This document shows positions 16,792 to 26,600 of a DNA stretch of 46,294 bases, piece by piece. Source of the DNA: an uncultured Clostridia bacterium (lineage in GTDB: Bacteria; Bacillota; Clostridia; Oscillospirales; QAMX01); assembly GCA_944380935.1 (NCBI GenBank), contig CALWJF010000065.1, forward strand, positions 1 through 46,294. The letters are read 5' to 3'. Positions within the stretch are counted from its first letter, which is position 1. Every line of letters starts with the position of its first letter. A model generated the notes under the pieces. It was not told the DNA's origin. It saw nothing but the letters and a program-made list of their open reading frames with translations, and made no database searches. Both the position numbers and the translations under genes were made by a program.

Positions 16792-19700
16792 ATGAAAAAA
16801 CTTGTTGCGCTGTTAATTACAGCCGCAATGATCGTCACGCTCGGTGCGCCTGCTTTCGCAGCGGCTCCGCTCGACGGATATCCGGGCATTGACGAACTGG
16901 AAGCGATCGATACGATTCCAAACCCGTTTAAGTTCTTCGATGCATCGAACGACCCGACGGGCGACGGCTATGTTTCCACCCCGGAGGAGTGGGAAGCACG
17001 CCGTGAGGAAATCAAAGACCTTGTACAGCATTACTGGCTTGGTTATCAGTGGGAAACCGATCCGGCGGATGTTTCCGGCGGTTCTGTGCCTGAAGAAATT
17101 GCGAATACGGTATCGTTCGGCGGTTTCTGGGGCATGGGCGGTGCTACCATTAACATCGGTGAGGAGTTCACCAAACTCGTTGCCGCCATCCAGACCGAAG
17201 GCGTAACGGTCGGTGAAGATACTTACGGACCGGAAGCTGACGAAGAAGCTGCAACAGCTTTGGCAATCGAAGCCTGGAATGCAGGCTACAGCGTCCATTA
17301 GGTTGCATCCGGATGGATGGGCTGGGGCGCCGGTGAAGGCGACGCCGTCATGAAAGAGCAGACCGGCGAAATCGATGCCGACAGTATTCCTGGCACAACC
17401 AAAATTGTTTATTACTACAATGTAATCGTAAAGAATCCCGATACGGGCGTCGAAGCGCAGTTCCGTATTAATATTTCTGCGCCGACTGCGCAGCAAAAGC
17501 TCGATGTCTGGGGCGATGAAAATGCACAGGTTCCGTTTGTCATCGACGTCGGCGGCGCTGCAGCATTCTCCGCTGCAAACCTGAACCCGCAGGGCTATGC
17601 GCTGGTTTCTTTCACTCCGACGGATATTTATCCGGATGATTCTTCTGAATCCGATGGCATCAACCGTGACGGTGTTTATACCGAACTGTATCCCTATGAT
17701 GCCGATGAATATGAATATGCATCCGGCGCATTACTCGCCTGGGCCTGGGGCGTCAGCCAGATCATCTCTGCCATGGAGCAGCCCTCCGCTACGGAAGGCT
17801 CCGATATGACCTTCGGTGAGGAAGTCGGCCTTGACCCGACACGTACGGTTGTAACCGGACACTCCCGTTATGGTAAAGCTGCCATGTTTGCTGCTGCCTT
17901 TGACGAGCGTATTTCCATCTGCTGCCCGTCTGAACCGGGCGGATCGGGTATCCAGTCCAACCGTTATAAGGTAGAAGGCAAGATCTTCAACTGGAATACC
18001 TCTTATTATCCGAAGGCAGACCGTGTTTACGGAAAGACCGAGACCCCGACCGTTTCTTATGGTTCCGGTAACTCCTGGTTCCCGGAGACTGCTGCTATGT
18101 TTGTAAATAAGGACAACCAGATCCCCTTCGATTCTGATGAAATCATTGCTCTGGTTGCTCCGCGTCCCTTCTTCGTTGTCAGCGGTATTGATACCCACTG
18201 GCTCGGAAACGAAGGCGGCGTTGCAAGCGTTATGGCTGCTGCGGAAGTCTACGACTACATAGGCGAAACTGAAATTGAGAAGACGAATATCGCCATCCGC
18301 TGCCGTCAGAGCGATCACGTATTCTATCCGCAGGATTTCTGCTTCGCGCTGGCCATTATGGACCGTGAATTCAAGCAGGATGAAAGCGATACCACGCTGC
18401 ATGTTCAGGATCTGTTCCCGACGGGCACGGACTATCGCTCCATGTCCTATCCGGCAGCAGATTATGATTACCTCAGCGACATCACCTCGCATCCGTTTGA
18501 AATTTCCAGCTATTATATGCCCTGGTCCAATGCAAACAAATATGTTCTGTGGACGGCACAGGATAACTTCCTGACCAACCACGACGTTACCATTACCGCT
18601 TATTCCGACGCACCGGAAGTTGTGCTTTATACTCCGGATGGCGTGATGATTGAGGCTGCCAGCTCCAGCGGCGAAGAGTTCATCTTTGAACTGAGCGCAG
18701 ACCAGGCGGTTTACGGCCGTTATGAACTGTGCACAGTCGGTTCCGATAAGGAAAACCGCAGCGTATATTTCTCCGCCATCAGCCTGTCCGATGCACTGCG
18801 TCACGGCACCACCAAAGGCGATGAAGGCGAAGAAAACCGTGTGCTCGGCTTCTCCAGCCGTCTTGCCAACAACGAGCAGGACCCGCCGGTTGTTTATATC
18901 GACGGCGTTGCTACAGATATGAGCTTTACCGCCGGCCGTATGCCGGAAGAAGAAACTACGCTGATGTCCTATGGTATCCAGTTCCATGATAAGCTTTTCG
19001 TCCGTATTGCGAACGAAGGCTGGGATGAGACCAAGACTTTCAGTGTAAAGAACCTGAAGTTCGTCACGCTGCCGGATTATGTCTTTGAATTCTCCATGGC
19101 AGACATTTACGCTTCCGCTGAGAATAACGGTAAGGAAGGCGCTTCCAAATTCACCAAGGCAATTTCCTGGCCGGTTGAACGCTACAACAATGGCGATGCA
19201 GAAGTCTGGCCGCCGATTCCGAACACGCTGGAAGAACGTCAGATTCTTGAAGCCGGCGGAACCGTTGAACGTCCGGAAGCTCCGGCTCCCTGGACCACGG
19301 ACTTCGATGCAGAAATTGTCAATTCCTATGCAGAACTCGATCTTGCTAAATTGAATATCGTAATCGAATTCAGCGAACCGCTGAATGTCGGTGAATATGC
19401 TTTCGGCCTGGACGTCGCCTCCGATTGGCAGACTTCCTGGAATGAAGCAGGCGATACTTTGACGATTTCCATCATCCGCGATGATCTGGCAGACGCTGAC
19501 GTCGCCAACATCATCATCTTCCGCCTGATGGATCTGGAAGGCAACCTCATTGCCGGCCCGATCGAATTGAGCGTTGATATTCCTGAGACTCCGACCATTG
19601 ATTTCGATGAGATCAAGCCGGTTGAAGGCTCCATCACCGTTTCTGTTGTTGATTCTGCAGATAATGCTGCAATCAGCGGCGCAAAAGTCAAGCTTTATGA

Positions 19701-20535
19701 AGATAAGGCTCTGCTTGGTACGTATATAACCAATTCCGATGGTAAGGCGTACATTGACGAGCTCGTACCGGGCGATTACAGCATCGTTCTTGGCGAAGTC
19801 CCGGATGGCTATGAGCTCAACAATACGGCCTATCCGGTTACGATTTCTGCCGGCAGCGAAAAAGCTTTGACGATTTCCGTCAATCGTAAGGTCGTTGTGG
19901 AAGAGCCGGATGAAGAAGTACCTGAGCTGGATAAGTCTGCACTCCTGGATAAGACCAGTGGTGACGCTTATCTCTCCGGTTATGAAGACGGCACCATCCG
20001 TCCGAACGCAGACATCACCCGTGCAGAAGTTGCCGTGATGTTCTACCGCGTCCTGTCCGACGAGGCGTTGGCACAGTATTCCACCAACTACAACACCTTC
20101 ACCGACGTTGATCGTGATGCCTGGTATAATACAGCGGTGTCCACCCTCTCTTCCATGGGTGCAATCAACGGTTATCCGAACAATACCTTTGCTCCGGATG
20201 CCAAGATCACCCGTGCTGAATTCGCTACTATTGCAGCAGCATTTGCCGAGGCCACTTCCGGCACCGCTTCCTTCAGCGATGTCTCCGGGCACTGGGCAAG
20301 CGAATATATCCGCATTGCTGCTGCCAACAACTGGATCAGCGGTTACGAAGATGGTTCCTTCCGTCCGGATCAGAATATCACCCGTGCAGAGGCGATTTCC
20401 ATCATCAACCGTATGCTGGGCCGCAGCGTATCTTCTGCGGACGAGCTCCCCGAAGGAATGACCACCTATTCGGATAACCTGGATACAACGAAATGGTATT
20501 ATCTGGATGTCCAGATCGCTGCCAACAAGATCTAA
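16792..20535 (+). pseudogene. S-layer-anchored CE15-like esterase, paralogue 2, with one in-frame TAG
   Basis: The ATG at 16792 follows GGAGGG. Ignoring one TAG (17299-17301, codon 170) the frame is open for 1247 residues. The signal peptide ends LGAPAFA. The CE15-like domain keeps the full motif TGHSRYGKAA (Ser358, Lys362), WLGNEGG and the later His in SDHVFY. Beta-rich domains follow, then a Cna-B/SpaA-like domain (~944-1033: SGAKVKLYEDKALLGTYITN, DGYELNN) absent from paralogue 1, then three SLH domains. The amber codon falls in a loop (GYSVH, stop, VASGW) where paralogue 1 reads GYTITKEVTSW. No other lesion is visible over more than 1000 downstream codons. Translation restarting at 17317 would lack a signal peptide, so without read-through it is non-functional. 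Confidence 0.82.
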
Positions 20536-20561
20536 GGATTCTTTCGGTCATCAACTGAATA

Positions 20562-20600
20562 AAAATCCCCGCAGCCAAAGGGCTGCGGGGATTTTCTTTT
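20562..20600. terminator. Bidirectional terminator between the esterase and threonine-aldolase genes
   Basis: AATCCCCGCAGCC (20564-20576) pairs perfectly with GGCTGCGGGGATT (20581-20593). T-runs follow on both strands (TTTTCTTTT on plus; TTTTTATT on minus), serving convergent genes. Confidence 0.93.
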
Positions 20601-20628
20601 CTGATTTACGCCAATTTTCTTCTCTAAT

Positions 20629-21657
20629 TTACGCCAGAAGTTTTGCAAGTTCGTCGATCTGTTCCGGTGTCGTCGCCCAGCTGGTCACAAAACGCACAGC
20701 GACTTCGCCGTTTTCAAGTCTGGCCCACAATTCAAAACCCACTTTTTCTGCCAAAGTCTTTGCATCTGATTCCGGCAGAACAAAAAACTGCTGGTTGGTC
20801 GGGGAATCCGCATACAGGCGATAGCCTCGCGTCAGGAATACCGACCGCAGCTTCCGCGCCTGGAGTAAGGCATTGCGTGCAATCCGCACATACAGGCCAT
20901 CAGTAAACAGGGTATCAAACTGTACGCCCAGCAGCCAGCCTTTGGCCAACAGCGCCCCATGCCGCTTCACGGTTGTAAAAAAATGCGGGCAAATCCCGGT
21001 TTTGGGAAATACAACCGCTTCCCCAAATAACGCGCCGACTTTTGTACCGCCGATATAAAACGCATCACACAGCCGGGCAATATCCGGTAAGGATAAATCC
21101 GATGCCTCCGACGCAAGACCGTAGCCAAGCCGGGCGCCATCCAGATACAGGTACAGCCCATATTCCCGGCATACCTGCGCCAGCGCCTCCAGCCCGGCGC
21201 GCGTGTACAACGTACCAAATTCACTTGGATGCGAAATATAAAGCATGCCGGGTATCGGCATATGCGTGTAAGTAGGGTCCGCATAAAACGCTTCCAGGTA
21301 CGCGCGCAGGGTATCTGCATCTACCAGTCCTGCCCTGTGCGGTAAACCTACAACCTTATGGCCCGACGCTTCAACAGCGCCTGCTTCATGGACATGGATA
21401 TGGCCGCTGTCTGCGCACAGCACGCACTGATATGGCCGAAGCAGCGCATCAATTACCGTTGCATTGGTCTGGGTCCCCCCAACAAGAAAATATACCTCTC
21501 CATCCGGGCAACCACAGGCCTGCAAAATTTTTTCCCTGGCCTGGCCGCACAATGCATCTGCGCCATAGCCCGTCATCTTTTCCAAATTCATCGCGCTCAA
21601 CCGTGCAAGAATTTCCGGATGCGCGCCTTCCATATAATCGCTGTCAAAGCGAAGCAT
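20629..21657 (-). CDS. Threonine aldolase / beta-eliminating lyase family PLP enzyme
   Basis: Fold-type I PLP enzyme of 342 residues. The start at 21657 (MLRFDSDYMEGAHPEIL) has AGGAGG 9 bases upstream. Motifs: GYGADALCGQAREKI, VYFLVGGTQTNATVI, the PLP-stacking region HIHVHEAGAVEASGH, and the Schiff-base lysine in YIGGTKVGALFGEA with the preceding LYLDGARLGYGL. Low-specificity threonine aldolases split threonine or allo-threonine into glycine and acetaldehyde; tyrosine-phenol-lyase-like members share the fold, so the substrate is not certain. Directly beyond its stop, the sequence TTGGCGTAAAT that ends the gene is repeated once, a tiny tandem duplication. Confidence 0.88.
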   Translation of the reverse strand: MLRFDSDYMEGAHPEILARLSAMNLEKMTGYGADALCGQAREKILQACGCPDGEVYFLVGGTQTNATVIDALLRPYQCVLCADSGHIHVHEAGAVEASGHKVVGLPHRAGLVDADTLRAYLEAFYADPTYTHMPIPGMLYISHPSEFGTLYTRAGLEALAQVCREYGLYLYLDGARLGYGLASEASDLSLPDIARLCDAFYIGGTKVGALFGEAVVFPKTGICPHFFTTVKRHGALLAKGWLLGVQFDTLFTDGLYVRIARNALLQARKLRSVFLTRGYRLYADSPTNQQFFVLPESDAKTLAEKVGFELWARLENGEVAVRFVTSWATTPEQIDELAKLLA

Positions 21658-21768
21658 AGATCCAATCCTCCTGCGAAATTTGTTTCCCGCGTATTCCTTC
21701 TCTCCCTGCAAGGAAAAACCTGCGGATTTTTCCCGGAGCACAAGGGTACGATTCCTTTTTACCGTCCC

Positions 21769-21797
21769 ATTATACCGGTCCCGGAGCATGTTGTCCA
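21769..21797 (-). promoter_or_regulatory. Promoter of the threonine-aldolase-like gene
   Basis: On the minus strand TGGACA (21792-21797), a 17-base spacer and TATAAT (21769-21774). Confidence 0.72.
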
Positions 21798-21811
21798 GCA
21801 TAAACACCAGC

Positions 21812-21846
21812 AAAAAACGCGCGCAGGAAAATTTCCCCTGCGCGCG
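21812..21846 (-). terminator. Terminator of the fprA-FTR operon
   Basis: CGCGCGCAGG (21818-21827) pairs with CCTGCGCGCG (21837-21846); on the minus strand TTTTTT follows. Confidence 0.9.
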
Positions 21847-21854
21847 TCATGCTT

Positions 21855-22052
21855 TTATTTTTCTTTATAATACAGCAAACAATGACAATACCCCTCAAAA
21901 TTCGGATCTGCTATCTGTTCACGGAATTCCCGGCACATACACTTTGTATCTTCGCTTTTTTCCATCCGGCAGGGGCAATAGCCGCCCTTTCGTTTCAAGC
22001 CTTCCTGAATGGTTTGCACAATCTGTGGATCTTCATTCAATCGGATTTTCAC
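21855..22052 (-). CDS. Small ferredoxin:thioredoxin reductase catalytic-chain-like protein
   Basis: A 65-residue protein with three CXC pairs: Cys26-Cys28 (YCPCR), Cys38-Cys40 (KCMCREFR) and Cys56-Cys58 (YCHCLLYY). This spacing is that of the FTR beta subunit, where the cysteines hold a [4Fe-4S] cluster next to a redox disulfide that passes electrons from ferredoxin to thioredoxin-like partners. It begins with GTG at 22052 after AAAGGA, 36 bases after the stop of the flavodiiron gene. The partner variable chain is not in the window. The pairing suggests a reduced-ferredoxin-driven thiol or oxygen defence role (inference). Confidence 0.82.
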   Translation of the reverse strand: MKIRLNEDPQIVQTIQEGLKRKGGYCPCRMEKSEDTKCMCREFREQIADPNFEGYCHCLLYYKEK

Positions 22053-22088
22053 CGTTTCCCGCTTCCTTTCTCCCTTTATTTTATCATT

Positions 22089-23321
22089 TCATACTCCAGT
22101 GGCAGATGCACTGTCTTCAGAACCCGGAAATGACGCTGCAATCGCATCGACCAGCGCCGTCAACTCTGCCTCCTGCCCTTCGTCCAACGAAGAGCGCAGC
22201 GTCAAGCCCGTATCCAATATCGTCATATCCGAAAGCGGCGCAAAAATTTCCCGCATCAGCTTCCCGCTCTGCGGCGCCCAGGAACCGTTTTCTATAAACG
22301 CCACCGTCCGATTTTTCAGGTTATGCGCGGCAATATCCCGCAGAAGTTCATCCATCGTTACAAAAACACCCATATTATAGGTCGTAGAAGCAAAAACAAG
22401 ATGGCTCAACCGGAAGCATTCCGCGATAATCTCACTGGCTGCGGTAACGGAAACATCATACATTACCGTCGGGATCCCCCGGTCACGCAAACGCGCCGAT
22501 ACAATTTCCGCAGCATTTTCCGTATTCCCGTAAACCGAAGCATAGGCAATCATGACCCCCTGCGTTTCCGGTTCATAGCGGCTCCATTTGTCATATTTTT
22601 CCAAGAAAACATGCAAGTCCCGGCGCCACACAAACCCATGCAGCGGACAGATCATCTGAATATCCAACCCTGCCGCCTTTTTCAGCAGCGCCTGCACCTG
22701 CGGCCCGTATTTCCCGACAATATTGGTGTAATAACGGCGCGCTTCCTTCATATAATCCTGAACAAAGTCTACTTCATCGGCAAACATCGCACCGTTGGTC
22801 GCGCCGAAGGTTCCAAACGCATCGGCAGAAAACAGCGCATGTTCGGATTCATCAAATGTGACCATCACTTCCGGCCAATGGACCATCGGCGCCATCACAA
22901 AACGCAGCGTATGGCGGCCGGTACACAGGGTTGCGCCTTCCTTCACAATACAGCCGTCTTTCGCCAGATCCTGTCCGGTAAACTGCCGGATCATTTTCGC
23001 CGTCTGTGCATTACAGACAATCGTCACTTCCGGATGGCGCAGCACAAGATCCGCAAGCGTTGCGCTGTGATCCGGTTCCATATGCTGGACCACAACATAA
23101 TCCAGCTTCCGGCCGGCAAGCGTATGCTCCAGGTTCTCGAAAAAAACCCGGGCTACCGCACGGTCCACTGTATCCATCAATACCGTCTTTTCATCCAATA
23201 TCAGATAGGAATTATACGATACCCCATTCGGTACCGAATATACGCCTTCAAACATCGCAAGCCGGCGGTCATTCCCGCCAACCCATACAATATCTTCTGT
23301 AACCTTTTTCGTACAGTACAT
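22089..23321 (-). CDS. fprA: A-type flavoprotein (flavodiiron protein), oxygen/NO reductase
   Basis: The 410-residue protein from ATG 23321 has the two-domain flavodiiron layout. The metallo-beta-lactamase-like domain carries the diiron ligands: HMEPDHS (His80, Glu82, Asp84, His85), MVHWPE, FSADAFG and CPLHGF. The flavodoxin domain begins near residue 260 with MIAYASVYGNTENAAE (FMN phosphate loop) and later ASTTYNMGVF and IENGSWAP. Such proteins reduce O2 to water or NO to N2O with electrons from rubredoxin or F420H2, protecting anaerobes. There is no fused rubredoxin. It shares a transcript with the FTR-like gene. Confidence 0.95.
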   Translation of the reverse strand: MYCTKKVTEDIVWVGGNDRRLAMFEGVYSVPNGVSYNSYLILDEKTVLMDTVDRAVARVFFENLEHTLAGRKLDYVVVQHMEPDHSATLADLVLRHPEVTIVCNAQTAKMIRQFTGQDLAKDGCIVKEGATLCTGRHTLRFVMAPMVHWPEVMVTFDESEHALFSADAFGTFGATNGAMFADEVDFVQDYMKEARRYYTNIVGKYGPQVQALLKKAAGLDIQMICPLHGFVWRRDLHVFLEKYDKWSRYEPETQGVMIAYASVYGNTENAAEIVSARLRDRGIPTVMYDVSVTAASEIIAECFRLSHLVFASTTYNMGVFVTMDELLRDIAAHNLKNRTVAFIENGSWAPQSGKLMREIFAPLSDMTILDTGLTLRSSLDEGQEAELTALVDAIAASFPGSEDSASATGV

Positions 23322-23396
23322 CCTTCTTCTATCCCCTTTCGTTCCCTTGCCAGAACCTTTTGAATTTTGGGAAATTGTCTTTGAAACTATACCAAA

Positions 23397-23425
23397 ATCA
23401 TACAAGAATTATCCGCTCTTGTCAA
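23397..23425 (-). promoter_or_regulatory. Promoter of the fprA operon
   Basis: On the minus strand TTGACA (23420-23425), a 17-base spacer and TATGAT (23397-23402). Confidence 0.82.
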
Positions 23426-23515
23426 TCCCATCTCTTCTATCCGAAAAAAAAGCGCCGAAAAGGTATGTGCTTTTGCGCCCCTCAAGCTCAAATTCCAAAC
23501 GCTTTTTTAACAATT

Positions 23516-23552
23516 CTCCCGGTTTTCTTGCTGATATGCAAAAAACCGGGAG
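23516..23552 (-). terminator. Hairpin after the MacB-like gene, probable terminator
   Basis: CTCCCGGTTTT (23516-23526) pairs with AAAACCGGGAG (23542-23552), with TTGC/GCAA inside the loop. The T-run after it is poor (AATTGTT), so termination efficiency is uncertain. Confidence 0.55.
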
Positions 23553-23564
23553 TTAATATAGCGA

Positions 23565-26513
23565 CTATTCGCTGCGCAGCGCAACGACCGGATCTTTTCT
23601 GGATGCAATCTTCGCCGGAATCAATCCCGCTATCAGGGTCAGGAACATGCTGATCAATACCAAAATTCCTGCCGCTCCCAGCGGAAGAACCGCTGCGATA
23701 TTGGAAATCCCGGAAACCGACTGTACTATATGACTGATCGGCAGATTCAAAAGCATGGTCAACCCGATTCCGATACCGCCTGCGGCCAGCCCTACAATCA
23801 AGGTTTCCGCGTTGAATACCCGGGAAACATCACGCTTTGACGCACCGATTGCACGTAAAATACCGATTTCCTTGGTACGTTCCAAAACCGAAATATAGGT
23901 GATAATACCGATCATTATCGAGGAAACCACCAGGGAAATGGCAACAAATGCGATCAAGACATACGAAATTACATTGATAATCGTCGTGATCGAAGACATC
24001 AGCAGGGCAATATAATCCGTATAGGAAATCTGGTCCGTTTCATCCACTCCCGCATTATACGCAGCAATCTGTTGCGCAATGGCATCCTTGTTTTCAAACG
24101 TGTCCGTATAAATGCTGATCCGGCTCGGGTTTTCCACATCCGTATAACCCAGCTGCGTCAGCCTTTGCTCATAACTTGCATCACTGTACTGGGGCGGCAT
24201 ACATTCCTCATAAACAAAAGCATACTGTTCATCGTCCAGCTCTGCCGCATCCAAAGCTGCTGCAAGCTGTTGCGAGGTCTTATCCGCAAGCACCGCCTGC
24301 GTCTGGACACGGTACTGCTCGCGTACCTGCTGCTCAATCGATTCCCGTATATAGCCGAACAGCGTTTCATCGTCCATGGAAGCAATATACTCTGCTACAG
24401 TCGATTCTTCGACCCCCATCTGCTCGGCATATTGCGCCGCAAGCTGCGTCTCAACATAGGAACGATCCAGACCGGTCATACTTTGTTCCACCGCCGCCTG
24501 TACATATTCCTCCGACGGGTGTTCCAAAAGCTGACGGTACAATTCTGCTTTCTCTTCTGTATCCAAACCGGCCAGATAGGCATCCACCGCCGCCTGTTTC
24601 TCCTCCGGCTGGATTTGCGCATCCGTATCCGAACGGAAAGGCAGGCCCGTTACCACATCCGTATCCGCATCGGCAAGCTGCCCGGCCACAATTGCCTGAT
24701 CCGCCGTTTTTTCCATCATAAAATCCGTCAGCGCTTTGGTATATCCGATCGCACCGCTGAGCATATTGGAAACTGCATCTTCGTTTTCGCGCACAATACC
24801 GACAATTTTCAATTCCGTCCCAATCGAAGCGCTGTCATAAAGGAATTCGATCCCGGCTTCACGCTCTGCCAAATTCGTATACGTCCCGGTTGCGGCGTCA
24901 TAACTGTAGTACTCCGACGGCAGCATCAATTTATAGCGCCTGCCCAGCACCTGATCATAACTCCACGACTGCATCGTATGATCATCCGTCAGATTCTCTT
25001 CCTTCACAAACGCAGCCGCAAGATCTTCCAATTCCTGCATCGGTTTTAAACCGAGCGTATACAGCACCAGATCAGAAACTTCGTTATGACTGTTGACTAT
25101 GAGCACAACCTCATCATACGCCTGGGGCCAGGTTCCCGCCAGCAGCTCATACTGATCATCGAGCATCGGGCTTATCCCTTCCCCGTCTGTATCAGGCAGC
25201 ATCTCTTCCCATACCTTCATACCTTCCATCATCATATTCGACTGCATGGTTTCATTTGTAACGCTGTTGCCCATTGCGGCCATCATATCCTGCATAACTG
25301 CCGTTATATCGCAATGCACAAGCGTCCCGTCCGCATCCCGTGTATAGACGTCAAAGGGAATATCATAGCTGTATTGAATTACACTGGCATATTCGCGTAT
25401 TGGGCTATCCCGCGCTTCAAGATAATCGCGAAAAGCAGAAAGATTGTTGGTATTAACTTCCACGTTCAGCATGGAATCCATAAGATCATACAGAATCGGG
25501 CTGGCGTATACAGCATCGTTGGCATGTTCCCCGCCCTGTCCGGAAGACATAAAGGTCGATATCATACTGGAAAGGTCCACTGTCTCCGATTCAATGGTAA
25601 TGGGATAGCTGGAAAGCGTATCTTTTTGCACCTGATCGATATAATTCTGAATTCCAGTAGACAAAGAAAGAATCAACGCTATACCAATAATACCGATACT
25701 TCCGGCAAATGCCGTCAAAATGGTGCGCGTTTTTTTGGTCATCAGATTATTACAGGACAGGGAAAGCGCCGTCAAAAAGGACATGGAGGGCCGCTTTTTC
25801 TCCTGCTTATCCAAATCCGGCTCCTCCGTCTGCGCCGGGCAGGGATCCGAATCGGACTGCACCTGGCCGTCAAAGAGGCGGATAATTCGGCTCGAATACC
25901 GCTCCGCCAAATCCGGATTGTGCGTGACCAGAATGACCAGGCGGTCGCGGCTGATCTGCTTGAGGATTTCCATTATCTGTACACTGGTTTCGCTGTCAAG
26001 GGCTCCCGTCGGCTCGTCCGCCAGCAAAATTTCCGGATCATTGACCAGCGCGCGCGCTATGGCAATACGCTGCATCTGTCCGCCGGACATCTGGTTGGGC
26101 TTTTTATGAAGCTGCGTTTCCAGTCCCACTTTTTTCAGCGCTTCCAGCGCACGCGCACGCCGCTGCGCGCGGGATACGCCGGAAATAGTCAGCGCAAGCT
26201 CGACATTCGCAAGTGCAGACTGATGCGGGATCAGATTATAGCTTTGGAATACGAATCCGATGGAATGGTTACGATAAGCGTCCCAGTCTGCATCCCGAAA
26301 TTTCTTCGTCGAACGTCCGCGGATCAACAGATCCCCTTGCGTATATCCATCCAGGCCGCCGATGATATTAAGCATCGTGGTTTTCCCGCAGCCGGACGGA
26401 CCCAGGATGGAAACAAATTCCGAGCGGCGAAAACACAGGCTGACATCTTTCAGCGCCTGGATTTCCTGCCCGCCGACCGTATATATCTTTGTAATGTTTT
26501 TCAGCTGAAGCAT
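23565..26513 (-). CDS. MacB-like ABC transporter, ATPase fused to FtsX-type permease
   Basis: The 982-residue protein starts at ATG 26513 (MLQLKNITKIY). The N-terminal ATPase (residues 1-225) has GPSGCGKTT, SGGQMQRIAIARA and EILLADEPTGALD. A first membrane segment (~TILTAFAGSIGIIGIALIL) is followed by an extracytoplasmic region of more than 450 residues, then three C-terminal membrane segments with the FtsX motif ERTKEIGILRAIGASKRDV. MacB-type proteins work as mechanotransmitters rather than as pore transporters; in Gram-positives they are used in peptide efflux, sensing or envelope work. It follows a two-component system in the same direction but has its own promoter. The stop is TAG, with TAA four codons on. 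Confidence 0.92.
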   Translation of the reverse strand: MLQLKNITKIYTVGGQEIQALKDVSLCFRRSEFVSILGPSGCGKTTMLNIIGGLDGYTQGDLLIRGRSTKKFRDADWDAYRNHSIGFVFQSYNLIPHQSALANVELALTISGVSRAQRRARALEALKKVGLETQLHKKPNQMSGGQMQRIAIARALVNDPEILLADEPTGALDSETSVQIMEILKQISRDRLVILVTHNPDLAERYSSRIIRLFDGQVQSDSDPCPAQTEEPDLDKQEKKRPSMSFLTALSLSCNNLMTKKTRTILTAFAGSIGIIGIALILSLSTGIQNYIDQVQKDTLSSYPITIESETVDLSSMISTFMSSGQGGEHANDAVYASPILYDLMDSMLNVEVNTNNLSAFRDYLEARDSPIREYASVIQYSYDIPFDVYTRDADGTLVHCDITAVMQDMMAAMGNSVTNETMQSNMMMEGMKVWEEMLPDTDGEGISPMLDDQYELLAGTWPQAYDEVVLIVNSHNEVSDLVLYTLGLKPMQELEDLAAAFVKEENLTDDHTMQSWSYDQVLGRRYKLMLPSEYYSYDAATGTYTNLAEREAGIEFLYDSASIGTELKIVGIVRENEDAVSNMLSGAIGYTKALTDFMMEKTADQAIVAGQLADADTDVVTGLPFRSDTDAQIQPEEKQAAVDAYLAGLDTEEKAELYRQLLEHPSEEYVQAAVEQSMTGLDRSYVETQLAAQYAEQMGVEESTVAEYIASMDDETLFGYIRESIEQQVREQYRVQTQAVLADKTSQQLAAALDAAELDDEQYAFVYEECMPPQYSDASYEQRLTQLGYTDVENPSRISIYTDTFENKDAIAQQIAAYNAGVDETDQISYTDYIALLMSSITTIINVISYVLIAFVAISLVVSSIMIGIITYISVLERTKEIGILRAIGASKRDVSRVFNAETLIVGLAAGGIGIGLTMLLNLPISHIVQSVSGISNIAAVLPLGAAGILVLISMFLTLIAGLIPAKIASRKDPVVALRSE

Positions 26514-26552
26514 GGGGGGTAGCATTCTCCTTTAAATACACAATTGACGTTT

Positions 26553-26580
26553 ATTATACGCAACACACGCAGAAAATCAA
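26553..26580 (-). promoter_or_regulatory. Own promoter of the MacB-like gene
   Basis: On the minus strand TTGATT (26575-26580), a 16-base spacer and TATAAT (26553-26558), 40 bases from the start codon. Confidence 0.72.
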
Positions 26581-26600
26581 GCAGATTTTATAAATTTTTG

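Noticed and set aside
17731-20292. An open frame of about 853 codons opposite CE15-SLH paralogue 2
   Set aside because: Same reason: an antisense shadow caused by avoidance of a few codons in the sense gene.
22323-26522. Plus-strand open frames of 325-478 codons opposite fprA and the MacB-like gene
   Set aside because: Antisense shadows; the minus-strand proteins have complete motifs.
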